Source of the DNA: Arthrobacter sp. Hiyo8
GTDB lineage: Bacteria > Actinomycetota > Actinomycetes > Actinomycetales > Micrococcaceae
Length of the DNA: 64,000 nt
Direction: 5' to 3'
Assembly: GCA_001549895.1 (NCBI GenBank)
Contig: AP014719.1
Span: forward strand, 3,844,001 to 3,908,000
In this document: positions 47,963 through 57,534 of the stretch, piece after piece
Position numbering within the stretch: position 1 is the first letter of the stretch
Layout of the letters: every line of letters begins with the position of its first letter
Made by a program: the position numbers and the translations under genes
Notes under the pieces: generated by a model
What the model saw: only the letters and a program-made list of their open reading frames with translations
Told to the model about the DNA's origin: nothing
Database searches by the model: none

Positions 47963-49096
47963 ATGTTTGAGCTCACGGAGGACCAGCAAGCGGTGGTGGA
48001 GATGGTGCGCGATTTCGCCACGACGGCCATTGCGCCGCACGCCGCAGAATGGGACGAGACCAAGCATTTCCCTGTGGATGTCCTGCGTGAAGCGGGCACC
48101 CTCGGCATGGGAGGCATCTACGTCCGGGAAGAATTCGGCGGCTCGGGCCTTTCCCGCACGGATGCGGCGCTGATCTTCGAGGAGCTGTCCAAGGCAGACC
48201 CCACCATCGCGGCCTACATCTCGATCCACAACATGGTGGTGTGGATGATCGACGCTTTCGGCAACGATGAGCAGCGGGCACAGTGGGTGCCGCAGCTCGC
48301 GTCCATGGAAGCGCTGGGCAGCTATTGCCTTACGGAGCCGGGAGCCGGCTCGGATGCCGCCGCGCTGAGCACCAAGGCAGTGCTCGACGGCGATAGTTAC
48401 GTTCTTAACGGCACCAAGCAGTTCATTTCGGGTGCCGGAGTTTCCAGCGTCTATGTGGTCATGGCGCGGACCGCGGACACGGGCAGTCAGGGCATCACCG
48501 CAATCGTTGTGCCCGCGGACGCGCCTGGGCTGTCCTTCGGCCCGAATGAAAAGAAGATGGGATGGAATGCCCAACCCACCCGGCAGGTCATCTTCGAGGA
48601 CGTACGCGTCGCCGTGGCGAACCGGCTTGGCGAAGAAGGCAGCGGATTCGGCATCGCGATGAAGGGCCTCAACGGGGGCCGGGTCAACATGGGCGCTTGT
48701 TCGCTGGGAGGTGGCCAGGCGGCACTGGAGAAGTCCATCGCCTATCTCAAGTCACGCTCGGCTTTTGGCGGCCCGCTCATCAACCAGCAGTCCCTGCTGT
48801 TTGATATTGCCGACATGGATACGGAACTGGAAACTGCCAGGACCCTGATCCTCCGGCCGCGGACGCTTTGGACCGTGGCGCCCGGACACCGTGAGGTTGT
48901 GCGCCATGGCGAAGCGCGTCGCCACGGACGCCGGTTTCAACGTGGCGAACAAAGCCATCCAGTTGCACGGCGGCTACGGCTACTTGTCGGAATACGGCCT
49001 CGAGAAGATTGCCAGGGACCTGCGCGTCCACCAGATCCTGGAAGGCAGCAACGAAATCATGAGGCTCATCGTTGGACGGCTCGCCGTAGGGCATAA
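47963..49096 (+). CDS. Acyl-CoA dehydrogenase, isobutyryl-CoA dehydrogenase-like
   Basis: FAD enzyme introducing a 2,3-double bond into an acyl-CoA and passing electrons to ETF. FELTEDQQAVVEMVRDFA, YCLTEPGAGSDAAAL, GTKQFISGAGVSSVYVVMAR, GLNGGRVNMGACSLGG, QLHGGYGYLSEYGLEKIARD and catalytic-Glu motif RVHQILEGSNEIMR, closest by eye to ACAD8-type (valine pathway) enzymes. ATG 47963 with AAGGAG. Three one-base losses near 48857, 48891 and 49090; repaired length 378, ending RLAVGA at TAA 49094. Same operon direction as the ETF and cytochrome genes. Confidence 0.9.
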   Translation: MFELTEDQQAVVEMVRDFATTAIAPHAAEWDETKHFPVDVLREAGTLGMGGIYVREEFGGSGLSRTDAALIFEELSKADPTIAAYISIHNMVVWMIDAFGNDEQRAQWVPQLASMEALGSYCLTEPGAGSDAAALSTKAVLDGDSYVLNGTKQFISGAGVSSVYVVMARTADTGSQGITAIVVPADAPGLSFGPNEKKMGWNAQPTRQVIFEDVRVAVANRLGEEGSGFGIAMKGLNGGRVNMGACSLGGGQAALEKSIAYLKSRSAFGGPLINQQSLLFDIADMDTELETARTLILRPRTLWTVAPGHREVVRHGEARRHGRRFQRGEQSHPVARRLRLLVGIRPREDCQGPARPPDPGRQQRNHEAHRWTARRRA

Positions 49097-49106
49097 AGCA
49101 CTCAGA

Positions 49107-49148
49107 AAGCGAATGGCCGGGCCTCATTGGAGGCCCGGCCATTCGCTT
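49107..49148. terminator. Bidirectional terminator, 19-bp perfect stem
   Basis: AAGCGAATGGCCGGGCCTC (49107-49125) pairs perfectly with 49130-49148, loop ATTG. It lies between the convergent acyl-CoA dehydrogenase and pspA genes and ends 8 bp before the pspA stop. Confidence 0.85.
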
Positions 49149-49155
49149 GGCTGAA

Positions 49156-49944
49156 CTAGAGCTTGTCGAAGTCGGCTTCGTCCACGGTATCGTCTGCCGG
49201 AGCGGTGGCGCCGGCGCCGATAGCGGCCTTCGAACCGCCCGACTTCAGGGCCGCCAGGCGGGCCTCGATCTCAGTCTGCTCTCCGAGGTCCTCAAGCTGG
49301 TTGAACTGGGCGTCCAGGCTGGAGGCTGCCAGTTCCTGCTGGCCGAGGACCTTCGCCTCTTCGCGGCGGATCTTCTCTTCGAAGCGGCCTACCTCGCTGG
49401 TGGGGTCCATGATGTCGATGCTCTTGAGGGCGTCGTGCACCTGGGTTTGGGCAGCAACCGTCTTGGAGCGGGCAACCAGCTCATTGCGCTTGCTGGTGAG
49501 TTCGTTGAGCTTGCCCTTCATCTGGTCGAGGCCGCTCTTGAGCTTGTCCACGACCTCCGACTGGGACGCGATGTTCGGCTCGGCGGCCTTGGCCTCGTTT
49601 TCGGCCGACATCTGGCGCTGGATGGCCACCTTGGCAAGGTTGTCGAACTTGACGGCGTCGGCCGCGTTGCCGGACGCACGGTACTCGTCCGCCTTGCGGG
49701 AGGCTGCGAGGGCCTTGTTGCCCCAGTCCTGGGCGTTTTTGACGTCCTCGTTGTAGTCGGCCTGCAGCATGCGGAGGTTCCCGATGGTCTGCGCGACGGC
49801 GGACTCGGCTTCGGCGATGTTGTTCGAGTAGTCGCGGACCATCTGGTCCAGCATCTTCTGCGGGTCCTCAGCCTGGTCGAGCAAGGCATTGATGTTCGCC
49901 TTGGCGAGCTGCGCGATCCGCCCGAAAATGGACTGCTTAACCAT
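49156..49944 (-). CDS. pspA: PspA/IM30 family protein
   Basis: Peripheral membrane protein of the ESCRT-III-like PspA/Vipp1 family, which protects the membrane under stress. ATG 49944 starts VKQSIFGRIAQLAKANINALLDQ, then long coiled-coil helices (MLDQMVRDYSNNIAEAESAV; KLKSGLDQMKGKLNELTSKR; EEKIRREEAKVLGQQELA). Intact, 262 residues, with an acidic tail (DDTVDEADFDKL). It lies 101 bp downstream of the TPM gene on the same strand, so the two may form an envelope-stress operon. Confidence 0.92.
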   Translation of the reverse strand: MVKQSIFGRIAQLAKANINALLDQAEDPQKMLDQMVRDYSNNIAEAESAVAQTIGNLRMLQADYNEDVKNAQDWGNKALAASRKADEYRASGNAADAVKFDNLAKVAIQRQMSAENEAKAAEPNIASQSEVVDKLKSGLDQMKGKLNELTSKRNELVARSKTVAAQTQVHDALKSIDIMDPTSEVGRFEEKIRREEAKVLGQQELAASSLDAQFNQLEDLGEQTEIEARLAALKSGGSKAAIGAGATAPADDTVDEADFDKL

Positions 49945-50045
49945 GGTGTTGCCTTTCGTCCTGCTCAGTGGTGCCCACTGAATCCAGTGATCAGTTTTTT
50001 GTACCGCTCTACGTGGGGAACAGGCCCCCACCTAGTCTTTGGGAG

Positions 50046-52107
50046 TTAGAAACTACCGGAGTCGCCGCCGCCGAAGTCGCCTCCACCTCCACCGTCGCCG
50101 CCGAAGAAGCCTCCGCCCCACCGCCGTCGCCACCGAAGAAGCCTCCGCCTCCGCCGTCGTTGTTTCCACCGCCCCAGCCGCCCCCTCCGCCGTGGAGGAT
50201 GGAGTTGATGAGGATGCCGCCGAGGATCGCTCCGCCGAGGCCGCCACCACTGCCTCCACCACCGAACATGCCGCCGCGGCCGTAGCCTTGGTTGGCGAAG
50301 CCGCCGAACTGATCGACGTCGGACTGGGCCAGTTGCGCGGCTTGTGCAGCGAGCGACTGGGCCTGCTGGGCGTACGTCAGTGCGGTGACGGGGTCATTGC
50401 GGGAAATGGACAGGGCGTAGTCGAGATTCCGTTGGGCTTCGGCCAAACGAGTACGGGCCTCGGGGCCAACGCCGCCGCGTCGCGCCGCGATGTAGTCCGA
50501 GGTAGCGCTGATCTGGGACTGGGCAGCCATGATGGTCTGCTGGAGCGCGGCTTGCGCGCGCCTTGCCTGTTCCTGCTGGTCACGGATTCCCGAGAGGGAC
50601 TGGTCCAAGGCTTGGTGTGCCTTCTCCACCCGGTCCAGGGTGGCAATGGGATCGATCTTTCCGCCCTGGATTTCGGCCTTGACCTGCGCCAGTGCGGCTT
50701 CGACGCCCGCCACCGGACCGGCCAGCTCCGGGTGTTCGCCGGACTGGATCATCGCTTTGGCCTGGGCCAGGTCCTGGCTGGTCTCCACCACGGCGCCCTC
50801 CAGCGAATTCCGGGCTTCGTCGAGGTTGCCCGCCACCTTGGAGATCGCGTCGATCAGGACGTTGGTCTGGTGCAGGCCTTCTTCCGCGGCGCGGACGGCC
50901 ACAGCGGCGAGGCTGCTCTCACCTGCGGCGAGCTTTTCCTGCGCCGTCGTTGTTGCGTTGTGAACGAAGGCAAGCCGGTCCTTGGCCTGGGTGATGTTGT
51001 CGCTCACGTGGCCAAGTGCGCTGTCTGCGTACTTCTCGCGCAGTCCGTTGAGCGATTGCTCCGCGCTGCTGATCTTTGCCTCGGCTTCGTTCGCCCCGGC
51101 GGCAACAGTGGCCAAAGCCTGCGGCGCGTTCTTCTCCAGCTCGCGCAGGGAGTCGAAATCGGCCTTCTGCTCCCGCAGCGACTCGAGGGCCGCGTCCGAG
51201 CGCCGGATGATTTCGCCAAGCCAACTGCGCTGCTGCTCTTCGGTATCCGGGATGTGGTCATCGAGCTGTTGCTGGAGCTTGAACGACTCGGTCATATGGT
51301 TCTTTGCTTCCAGCAAGGCCTTGGTGAAGTTCCCGACGGCGGCATCGCCGTATTGCGCCTGGGCGAAGCCGAGTTCCTGCTCGCTGGATTTGATGGTGTC
51401 GTCCGCTTCGATAAGCAGGGACCCGGCTTTGCGCCGCAAGTCCGGGATGCTCAAGGAGGCGAGGGGATCGAGCTGTTCGCCCTGCGGGCCGTAGCTCGTT
51501 CCGGATGCCTGGCCCTTCTTGCGGCGGTTACGGAAGTACAAGTACGTGCCCACACCGCCGGCCGCGACAACGCCGGCACCGATCAAAACGACTGCACCCG
51601 AGTTGCCGCTAGGAACCGTGCCGCTGCCCCGCCGGCGGCGTCGCCGACGGCGGCCGCAGTGTCGATGGCTGCCTGGGCAAAGTCGCGCTTGCCTGCGCCC
51701 AGATTGGCCGCGATGGCATTGGACGAAATGGTTGACCTCTTGGAATAGATCGCACTGGCCGAATTGGGTGCGAAATAATACTGACCGGCCGTGGAGATGG
51801 CCAGAATGACGTCAGCCTTGCCCATACCCTTCTTGGTGGCCACTGCCGTGGCCCAGTCTGCGGGCGATGAGGGGTTGTCGAAGGAATTCACCGTGACCAC
51901 GTACAAGTTGTATTTGTGGTCCTTCAGGAGCTTCTGGATGGCATCCTGGACCTCGCCCTTGCGGTTGCCCAGGACATTCGCGTTGTCCACGATGTTCTGG
52001 CCGGAGGGGATGGTCACCGGACCCTCGGCCCAGGCTGCGGTGGCCGGGAGGACCAGCAATCCGGCCAGGCCGATGACGGCGAGTACACGTTTCAACATTG
52101 ACCGCAT
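50046..52107 (-). CDS. TPM-domain membrane protein with coiled coil and Gly-rich tail
   Basis: Start ATG 52107 (GAAGGG upstream). Signal peptide (LAVIGLAGLLVLPATAAWA), an extracytoplasmic TPM domain (NIVDNANVLGNRKGEVQDAI; NLYVVTVNSFDNPSSPADWA; DVILAISTAGQYYFAP), one TM helix (GAVVLIGAGVVAAGGVGTYLYF), about 380 residues of cytosolic coiled coil (ETSQDLAQAKAMIQSGEHPE) and a tail of Gly, Trp, Phe and Asp repeats (GGGFFGGDGG). Two one-base losses near 51608 and 50130; repaired length 687. Ends at TAA 50046. The coiled coil could contact PspA encoded next (inference). Confidence 0.85.
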
Positions 52108-52435
52108 GTGCAACCCTTCAGCACGTCTGCGACTGGTCCGGCCGGAGCAATCGAAACAGAATGCATCAGCGCCCCACGCATGGTTGTCAAGCGGCAGGTC
52201 GCTGTGGCAATTCCACTTGATACTATGGTGCACCTTTTGGAGCGTCCACAGCGGTAAATATGCCGCCAGCGAAACGGGGAGAAATCGTACCTTCTCCAAC
52301 GTTGAGGGGCTTGTCGGCGGCATTCGACGGCATAGGGCCAATCCGATGACGGCGTTCAGCAAGCTCCCAGCGAACGTCGACTCTTGATCCAGCAAGAGCG
52401 ACGATAGTTAAGGGACGAGGAAGAAAGGAAGTCCC
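52108..52435. other. Divergent intergenic region between TPM and htrA genes
   Basis: 328 bp that must contain promoters in both directions. AT-richer stretches lie at 52200-52262 (TTCCACTTGATACTATGGTG; GGTAAATATGCC). I see no gene, no convincing inverted repeat and no clear -35/-10 pair with canonical spacing. Confidence 0.5.
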
Positions 52436-54088
52436 ATGACGGAGAACCCAGCACAGGGCGCCGAGCCTGAGAACAATGGCCCGAGAACCATGGTCCTGAG
52501 AGCACCGGCAAGGCGGAAGCGGACAAGCAAGCCAATTCCCAGCCTACGGCCCCGCTGCCGGCATACCAGCCGGGTCAGGATTTCACTGCGAAGCCCGATT
52601 ACCCGGCGCAGCCCGATTACACAGCGCAGCGGGAGCACACAGCACAGACCCCGGTAGCCCCGGCACCATGGGCCCAAGGCCCGGCCGAAAACGCCACCGA
52701 GCAGATCCACGCTCAGCACAGCGCTCCCCAGAACGGAGCGCCCAACAGCGAGCCTCCCAGCACAGCGCGGGACAGCAGCACGCCTACCCGCAGCACCAGC
52801 CTTTCTATGGCGGACCGAACCCTGCGCAGCACTATCCCACTCAGCAGTTCCCCGCCCACCCGGGAGGTCCGGCGGCTAGTCCGAAGCGCAAGCCGGTCTT
52901 CGGCGTCGGGACCTTGGTGGCCTGCATCCTGGCAGCCGGTCTCGTGGGTGGAGGCGTGGTGGCCGCCAGCGATCAATTGTTGAACAGCCGGACCCCGGTG
53001 GCGGCCGGCAGCGGCCAGGCGGGAACCGTGATTGTCAACAACACGGACAACGTCAACGCCATCACAGCAGCCGCGGCCAAGGCTACTCCGAGCGTCGTGA
53101 CCATCATGGCTTCAAGCGGGAGCCAGGGCGGCACCGGTTCGGGCATCATCCTCGACGACCAAGGCCACATCCTGACGAACACCCACGTGGTGACCCTTGA
53201 CGGTGCCAGCGCCAACGCCGCCATTGAAGTGCGGTTGAGCGACGGACGCGTGCTGAAGGCGACGGTAGTGGGTACGGACCCGCTGTCGGATCTCGCCATC
53301 ATCAAGGTGGACAACGCTTCCGGCCTCGTGCCGGCCACCCTGGGTGATTCCAGCAAGATCAACGTCGGAGACAACGCCATCGCCATCGGTGCTCCGCTCG
53401 GCTTGCCCGGCACGGTCACCGACGGCATCGTGTCCACGCTCAACCGCACCATCAGCGTGGCGTCCTCGGCTGTTCCCAACGGCGGCTCGGACAATTCGCA
53501 AAACGGCGGCCAGGGCGGATTCCAATTCGCCCTCCAGGCGGTGGCCAGAGCCAGAGCAGTGCGGGCCAGGGCACCGTTTCGCTCAACGTGATCCAGACCG
53601 ACGCGCCGATCAACCCGGGTAACTCCGGTGGAGCGCTCGTCAACACCAAAGGCGAGATCATCGGCGTCAACGTGGCAATCGCTTCTGCCGGCAGCAGCAG
53701 TTCTTCGTCTTCGTCCAGCGGCAACATTGGTGTTGGCTTCAGCATCCCGATCAACAACGCGAAGCGTATTGCGCAGGAACTCATCAAGAACGGCAAGGCA
53801 ACCCATGGGCAGTTCGGCGTCAGCGTTCAGCCTAAGTCGGCAACAGGCAGCAGCTCCGGGTTCTCTATCGGCGCGCAGGTCGCGGCCGTGACCAAGGGCT
53901 CCGCAGCTGAGAAGGCCGGGCTCAAGGTGGGCGACGTCGTGACCAAGTTCGCCGGTATAGACATCACCGACCCGGAGCAGCTCACTGCGGCTGTCCGGGA
54001 GCAGCCGGCAGGCGCAACGGTCAAGGTGACCGTCCAGCGTAGCGGCCAGTCGCAGGAGCTCGACGTGACCTTGGACGCTGCTCCGTAA
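52436..54088 (+). CDS. HtrA/DegP-like trypsin-type serine protease with PDZ domain
   Basis: Envelope quality-control protease. ATG 52436 after AAAGGAAG. A long Gln/Pro/Ala-rich cytosolic tail, one TM helix (VGTLVACILAAGLVGGGVVA), a trypsin-like domain with His in ILTNTHVVTLDG, Asp in DPLSDLAIIKVDN and Ser in INPGNSGGALVN, then a PDZ domain (VAAVTKGSAAEKAGLKVGDV). Three one-base losses near 52472, 52763 and 53533; repaired length 551. The catalytic triad is complete. A Ser-rich loop (AGSSSSSSSSSG) sits after strand GVNVAIAS. Divergent from the TPM gene. Confidence 0.93.
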
Positions 54089-54136
54089 CAGCTACGCCGT
54101 AGCAGCGGATTCCAGCACGCGAACTGACTAGCACGT

Positions 54137-54179
54137 CGACGACGGCGGGCGGCACCACCGGTGCGGCCCGCCGTCGTCG
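54137..54179 (+). terminator. Terminator after htrA
   Basis: CGACGACGGCGGGC (54137-54150) pairs perfectly with GCCCGCCGTCGTCG (54166-54179), loop of 15 nt that can itself fold (CACCACCGGTG). TGTGCTCTT follows. Confidence 0.7.
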
Positions 54180-54362
54180 TGTGCTCTTGCCGCCGTGGCG
54201 GTGGCGATCCACGAAACAGGAGTTAACGCGGCGCCGTTGTCCGACTTGTCCCGCAATATGCTTAGCTAGGACGAGCCCGTATGCCGGGCACTCTTGGCCA
54301 TGCGCCTAGTTGCTGGCCATCCCCGAGTATGGAAGGCTGCCTCGAACACAGTGGGAGATACA

Positions 54363-55163
54363 TTGAAGATTGTTGTTCTGGTCAAGCACGTCCCGGACGC
54401 GCAGTTCGACCGACACCTCACCGGCCCAGGCAACACCACGGACCGCGACGAGAGCATCCTGTCCGAACTGGACGAGTATGCACTCGAAGCCGCGCTGCAG
54501 CTCAGCGAAGCCCGCGGCGGTGCCAAGGCCGGCAACGAGGTCATCGCCTTGAGCATGGGTCCAGCCGGTGCCGTGAACGCGGTCAAGAAGTCCCTGCAGA
54601 TCGGTGCCTCCTCGGGAGCGCATTTGAGCGACGACGCCTTGGCCGGCTCCGATGCCGCAGCCACTTCGCTGGCCCTTGCCGCGGCGATCCGGTATCTCGG
54701 TGCAGACTCGCCCGTTGACCTCGTCCTGACGGGCATGGCGTCGACCGACGGCGAAACGTCCTTGGTTCCGGCACAGCTCGCCGAGCGGCTCGGACTCCCG
54801 CAAGTCACTTTTGCTTCGTCCCTGGAGGTCAACGGCGAACGCATCGTAGCGCGCCGTGACGGTGACGCCCACGCGGACACCGTGGAGGCAACCTTGCCCG
54901 CGCTGGTCTCCGTGACGGACCAGATCAACGAACCGCGATACCCCAACTTCAAAGGCATCCTTGCAGCCAAGAAGAAGAAGATCACGGCACTCACCCTGGC
55001 CGATATCGGCGTCGATGCCGCGCAGGTGGGCGCCGCGGGTTCCCTGACCGCCGTCGAGACCGCGGAGGCGCGGCCGCCGCGCACTGCCGGCACCATCATC
55101 ACCGACGAAGGCGACGCCGGCATCAAGCTGGTTGAGTTCCTGGCCGCCCAGAAGCTGCTCTAA
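54363..55163 (+). CDS. etfB: Electron transfer flavoprotein beta subunit (second pair)
   Basis: Intact, 266 residues from TTG 54363 (GGGAG upstream): LKIVVLVKHVPDAQFDRHLT, DEYALEAALQLSEA, VLTGMASTDGETSLVPAQLA, EPRYPNFKGILAAKKKKI. Longer than the first EtfB and with a different N-terminal third. etfA follows after 14 bp. This pair lacks a neighbouring dehydrogenase or cytochrome, so it is more likely the general housekeeping ETF. Confidence 0.95.
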   Translation: MKIVVLVKHVPDAQFDRHLTGPGNTTDRDESILSELDEYALEAALQLSEARGGAKAGNEVIALSMGPAGAVNAVKKSLQIGASSGAHLSDDALAGSDAAATSLALAAAIRYLGADSPVDLVLTGMASTDGETSLVPAQLAERLGLPQVTFASSLEVNGERIVARRDGDAHADTVEATLPALVSVTDQINEPRYPNFKGILAAKKKKITALTLADIGVDAAQVGAAGSLTAVETAEARPPRTAGTIITDEGDAGIKLVEFLAAQKLL

Positions 55164-55177
55164 GAGGATTCCGACAC

Positions 55178-56130
55178 ATGGCAAAAGCACTTGTATTCAT
55201 TGACAACCCGGCACAGCGCTCAAGAAGAGCAGCCTGGAACTCCTGACGATCGCGCGTTCGCTCGGGCAAGCTGTGGTCGCCGTCAACGGCGAACTGCACG
55301 ACGACGTCGCAGCCGCCTTGGGTGCGCACGGAGCCTCGGTTCTTTACCGCCCATCCGCAACGGACCTGGACGACTACCTGGTTGGGCCGAAAGCCGCCTA
55401 TCTGGCCGCGGCCGTAGAGGCCTCCGGAGCCGGGACCGTCCTGCTGGAGAACACCGCCGACGGCAAGGAAATCGCAGCCCGTCTTGGCGTGAAGCTCAAC
55501 GCCGGCGTCATCACCGATGTTGTGGGGGTCGACGCCGACGGCACGGCCCACAAATCGGTCCTCGCCGGCTCGTACACCACCACGGCCAAGGCGCGCACCG
55601 CCGTCGCCGTGCTCACCGTCAAGCCGAACAGCGTCGACGTCGAGGCCCCGGCCGCGTCAGGCACGCCCGAGGCTGTCACCATCGATGTCCCGGCTGATGC
55701 CACCGCGAATGCCGCACGGGTCACCGGGCGTGCGGAAAAGCCTGCCAGCGGCCGTCCCGAGCTCACCGAAGCCCGGATCGTGGTTGCCGGTGGACGCGGC
55801 GTCGACGGCGACTTCGGTCCCTTGGAAGAACTGGCCGACGCACTGGGCGGCGCGCTCGGGGCTTCCCGTGCCGCCACGGATGCGGGCTGGATCGGTCATG
55901 ACTACCAGGTTGGCCAGACGGGCAAGACGGTGTCTCCGCAGCTCTACATCTCGGCGGGCATCTCCGGGGCGATCCAGCAAAAGGCCGGGATGCAGACCTC
56001 CAAGGTCATCGTCGCGATCAATAAGGATGCTGAGTCGCCGATCTTCGAGATCGCGGACTTCGGCATCATCGGTGACCTCTTCAAGGTTGTTCCACAGGCC
56101 ACCGAAGAGATCAAAAAGCGGAAAGGCTGA
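55178..56130 (+). CDS. etfA: Electron transfer flavoprotein alpha subunit (second pair)
   Basis: FAD-binding alpha subunit: VVAGGRGVDGDFGPLEELAD, GASRAATDAGWIGHDYQVGQ, TGKTVSPQLYISAGISGAIQ, QKAGMQTSKVIVAINKDAES, PIFEIADFGIIGDLF. One frameshift near 55212 (AACCCGGCAC for AACCCCGGCAC; repaired start MAKALVFIDNPGTALKKSSL); repaired length 317. Start ATG 55178 with AGAGGA upstream. Overall layout with etfB mirrors the first pair but the sequences are well diverged. Confidence 0.94.
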
Positions 56131-56135
56131 TCCCT

Positions 56136-56914
56136 TTGTCTTCTGACGCTACGTCAGCAAAGAGCCCGTTCAACGCCTCCACAGAGCGCGTTGAGCGGGT
56201 GCTTTGTTTTACCGCCCACCCGGACGACGTCGACTTTGGCGCGGCCGGAACCATCGCTGCCTGGACCGCTGCCGGCGTCGAGGTCAGCTATTGCGTCATG
56301 ACAGACGGCGATGCCGGAGGTTTTGATCCTGCACACCGCGAAGAGATCGTCTCCATGCGCGCAGAGGAGCAGCGACAGGCCGCTGCCCTCGTCGGCGTGA
56401 CGGACGTGCACTACCTCCATGAGCGCGATGGTTACCTGGAACCGACGCATGGGGTCATCAAGCAAGTGGTGAAACTCATCCGCGAGATCCGCCCGGACAT
56501 CGTTCTTGCCATGCACCCGGAACGCAATTGGGACCGGATCCAGAAGAGCCACCCCGACCACCTCGCAGTGGGGGAGATCGTGACGCGGGCCGTGTACCCG
56601 CGCTTGAGAATCCCTTCGCGTACCCGGAACTGGCCGAAGCGGGCCTCGAGGCCTTCAAATTGCCATGGCTGTGGCTCTTCGCCGGTCCCGAAACCCGTGA
56701 GAACTATTTCGTGGACGTCACCGACCACGTGGACGCGAAACTGGCTGCCATCCGGATCCACGCGAGCCAGCACCCCGATCTGGAAGGCATGGAACGGGCC
56801 GTGCGGGGCATGCTCCGGCACAATGCCTCGCGCGCCGGAATGCCCGGCGGGCGCAGCGCCGAAGCGTTCCATGTGGTGGAAGTCAACGGGTCCCAAACCA
56901 TCGCCGGTTTCTGA
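56136..56914 (+). CDS. PIG-L (LmbE-like) family deacetylase
   Basis: Zinc-dependent N-acetylglucosaminyl deacetylase fold: LCFTAHPDDVDFGAAGTIAA (zinc ligands His, Asp, Asp), EEIVSMRAEEQRQAA, MHPERNWDRIQKSHPDHLAVG (third ligand His). TTG 56136 start, 5 bp after etfA, suggests co-transcription with the second ETF. One frameshift near 56603 (restored YPALENPFAYPELAE); repaired length 259. Could serve mycothiol-type thiol metabolism (MshB/Mca relatives) but the exact substrate is open. Confidence 0.88.
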
Positions 56915-56916
56915 AA

Positions 56917-56969
56917 TTGCTGATGTGTAACCTGTGTCATATGCTTAGTCTCGTTTAAATCATATTTAA
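56917..56969 (+). promoter_or_regulatory. Promoter and candidate operator of the gluconate operon
   Basis: TTGCTG (56917-56922) and TATGCT (56940-56945) are spaced 17 bp. Just downstream, TTAAAT-CAT-ATTTAA (56955-56969) is an inverted repeat in an unusually AT-rich stretch, placed to act as a repressor site near the transcription start. A GntR-type regulator would fit gene function but is not encoded here. Confidence 0.6.
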
Positions 56970-56988
56970 TTGAGAGAGGCAGACTTTG

Positions 56989-57534
56989 ATGGCGAAGACT
57001 GCACAACAACCGGTATTGGTGATCATGGGCGTCTCCGGTTCCGGTAAATCGACAGTGGCCGGCGTATTGGCCGGACGCCTGGGCTGGGACCTCGCCGAAG
57101 GCGACGACCTGCACCCGGAAGCGAACGTGGCAAAGATGCAGGCGGGGCACGCACTCAGTGATGAGGACCGTTGGCCGTGGCTGGACATCATTGCCGATTG
57201 GATCAAGGAGCGTACGGCAGCTGGAAAGCCGGGCATCATCACGTGCTCGGCCTTGAAGAAGCGCTACCGGGACGTCTTGCGCGGCGAGGGCGTTGTGTTC
57301 GTCTTCCTCCAGGGGAGCAAGGACAAGATTTCCGACAGGCTGGCTTCGCGCCACGGGCACTTCATGCCTGCTTCGCTGCTGGAATCCCAATTCGATGCGC
57401 TGGAAGCGCCCACCGAGGACGAGAACCACATCTCGCTGTGCGTCTCCGCTTCTCCTGCCGAAGAGGCAGACGAAATCATCGAACGGCTCGGCCTTGAGGC
57501 ACAGCCGGCACACACAACCGGAGATGCAGCGTGA
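56989..57534 (+). CDS. gntK: Gluconokinase
   Basis: Phosphorylates gluconate to 6-phosphogluconate. 181 residues, intact: P-loop VIMGVSGSGKSTVAGVLA, AEGDDLHPEANVAKMQAGHA, LSDEDRWPWLDIIADW, ITCSALKKRYRDVLRG, RHGHFMPASLLESQF. ATG 56989 with AGAGAGG upstream. Overlaps gntP by 4 bp (GTGA), so uptake and phosphorylation are co-translated. Confidence 0.95.
   Translation: MAKTAQQPVLVIMGVSGSGKSTVAGVLAGRLGWDLAEGDDLHPEANVAKMQAGHALSDEDRWPWLDIIADWIKERTAAGKPGIITCSALKKRYRDVLRGEGVVFVFLQGSKDKISDRLASRHGHFMPASLLESQFDALEAPTEDENHISLCVSASPAEEADEIIERLGLEAQPAHTTGDAA

Noticed and set aside
50039..51748. Plus-strand frame of 569 codons opposite the TPM gene
   Set aside because: Shadow of the TPM coiled-coil coding region; no ribosome site and no known domain.
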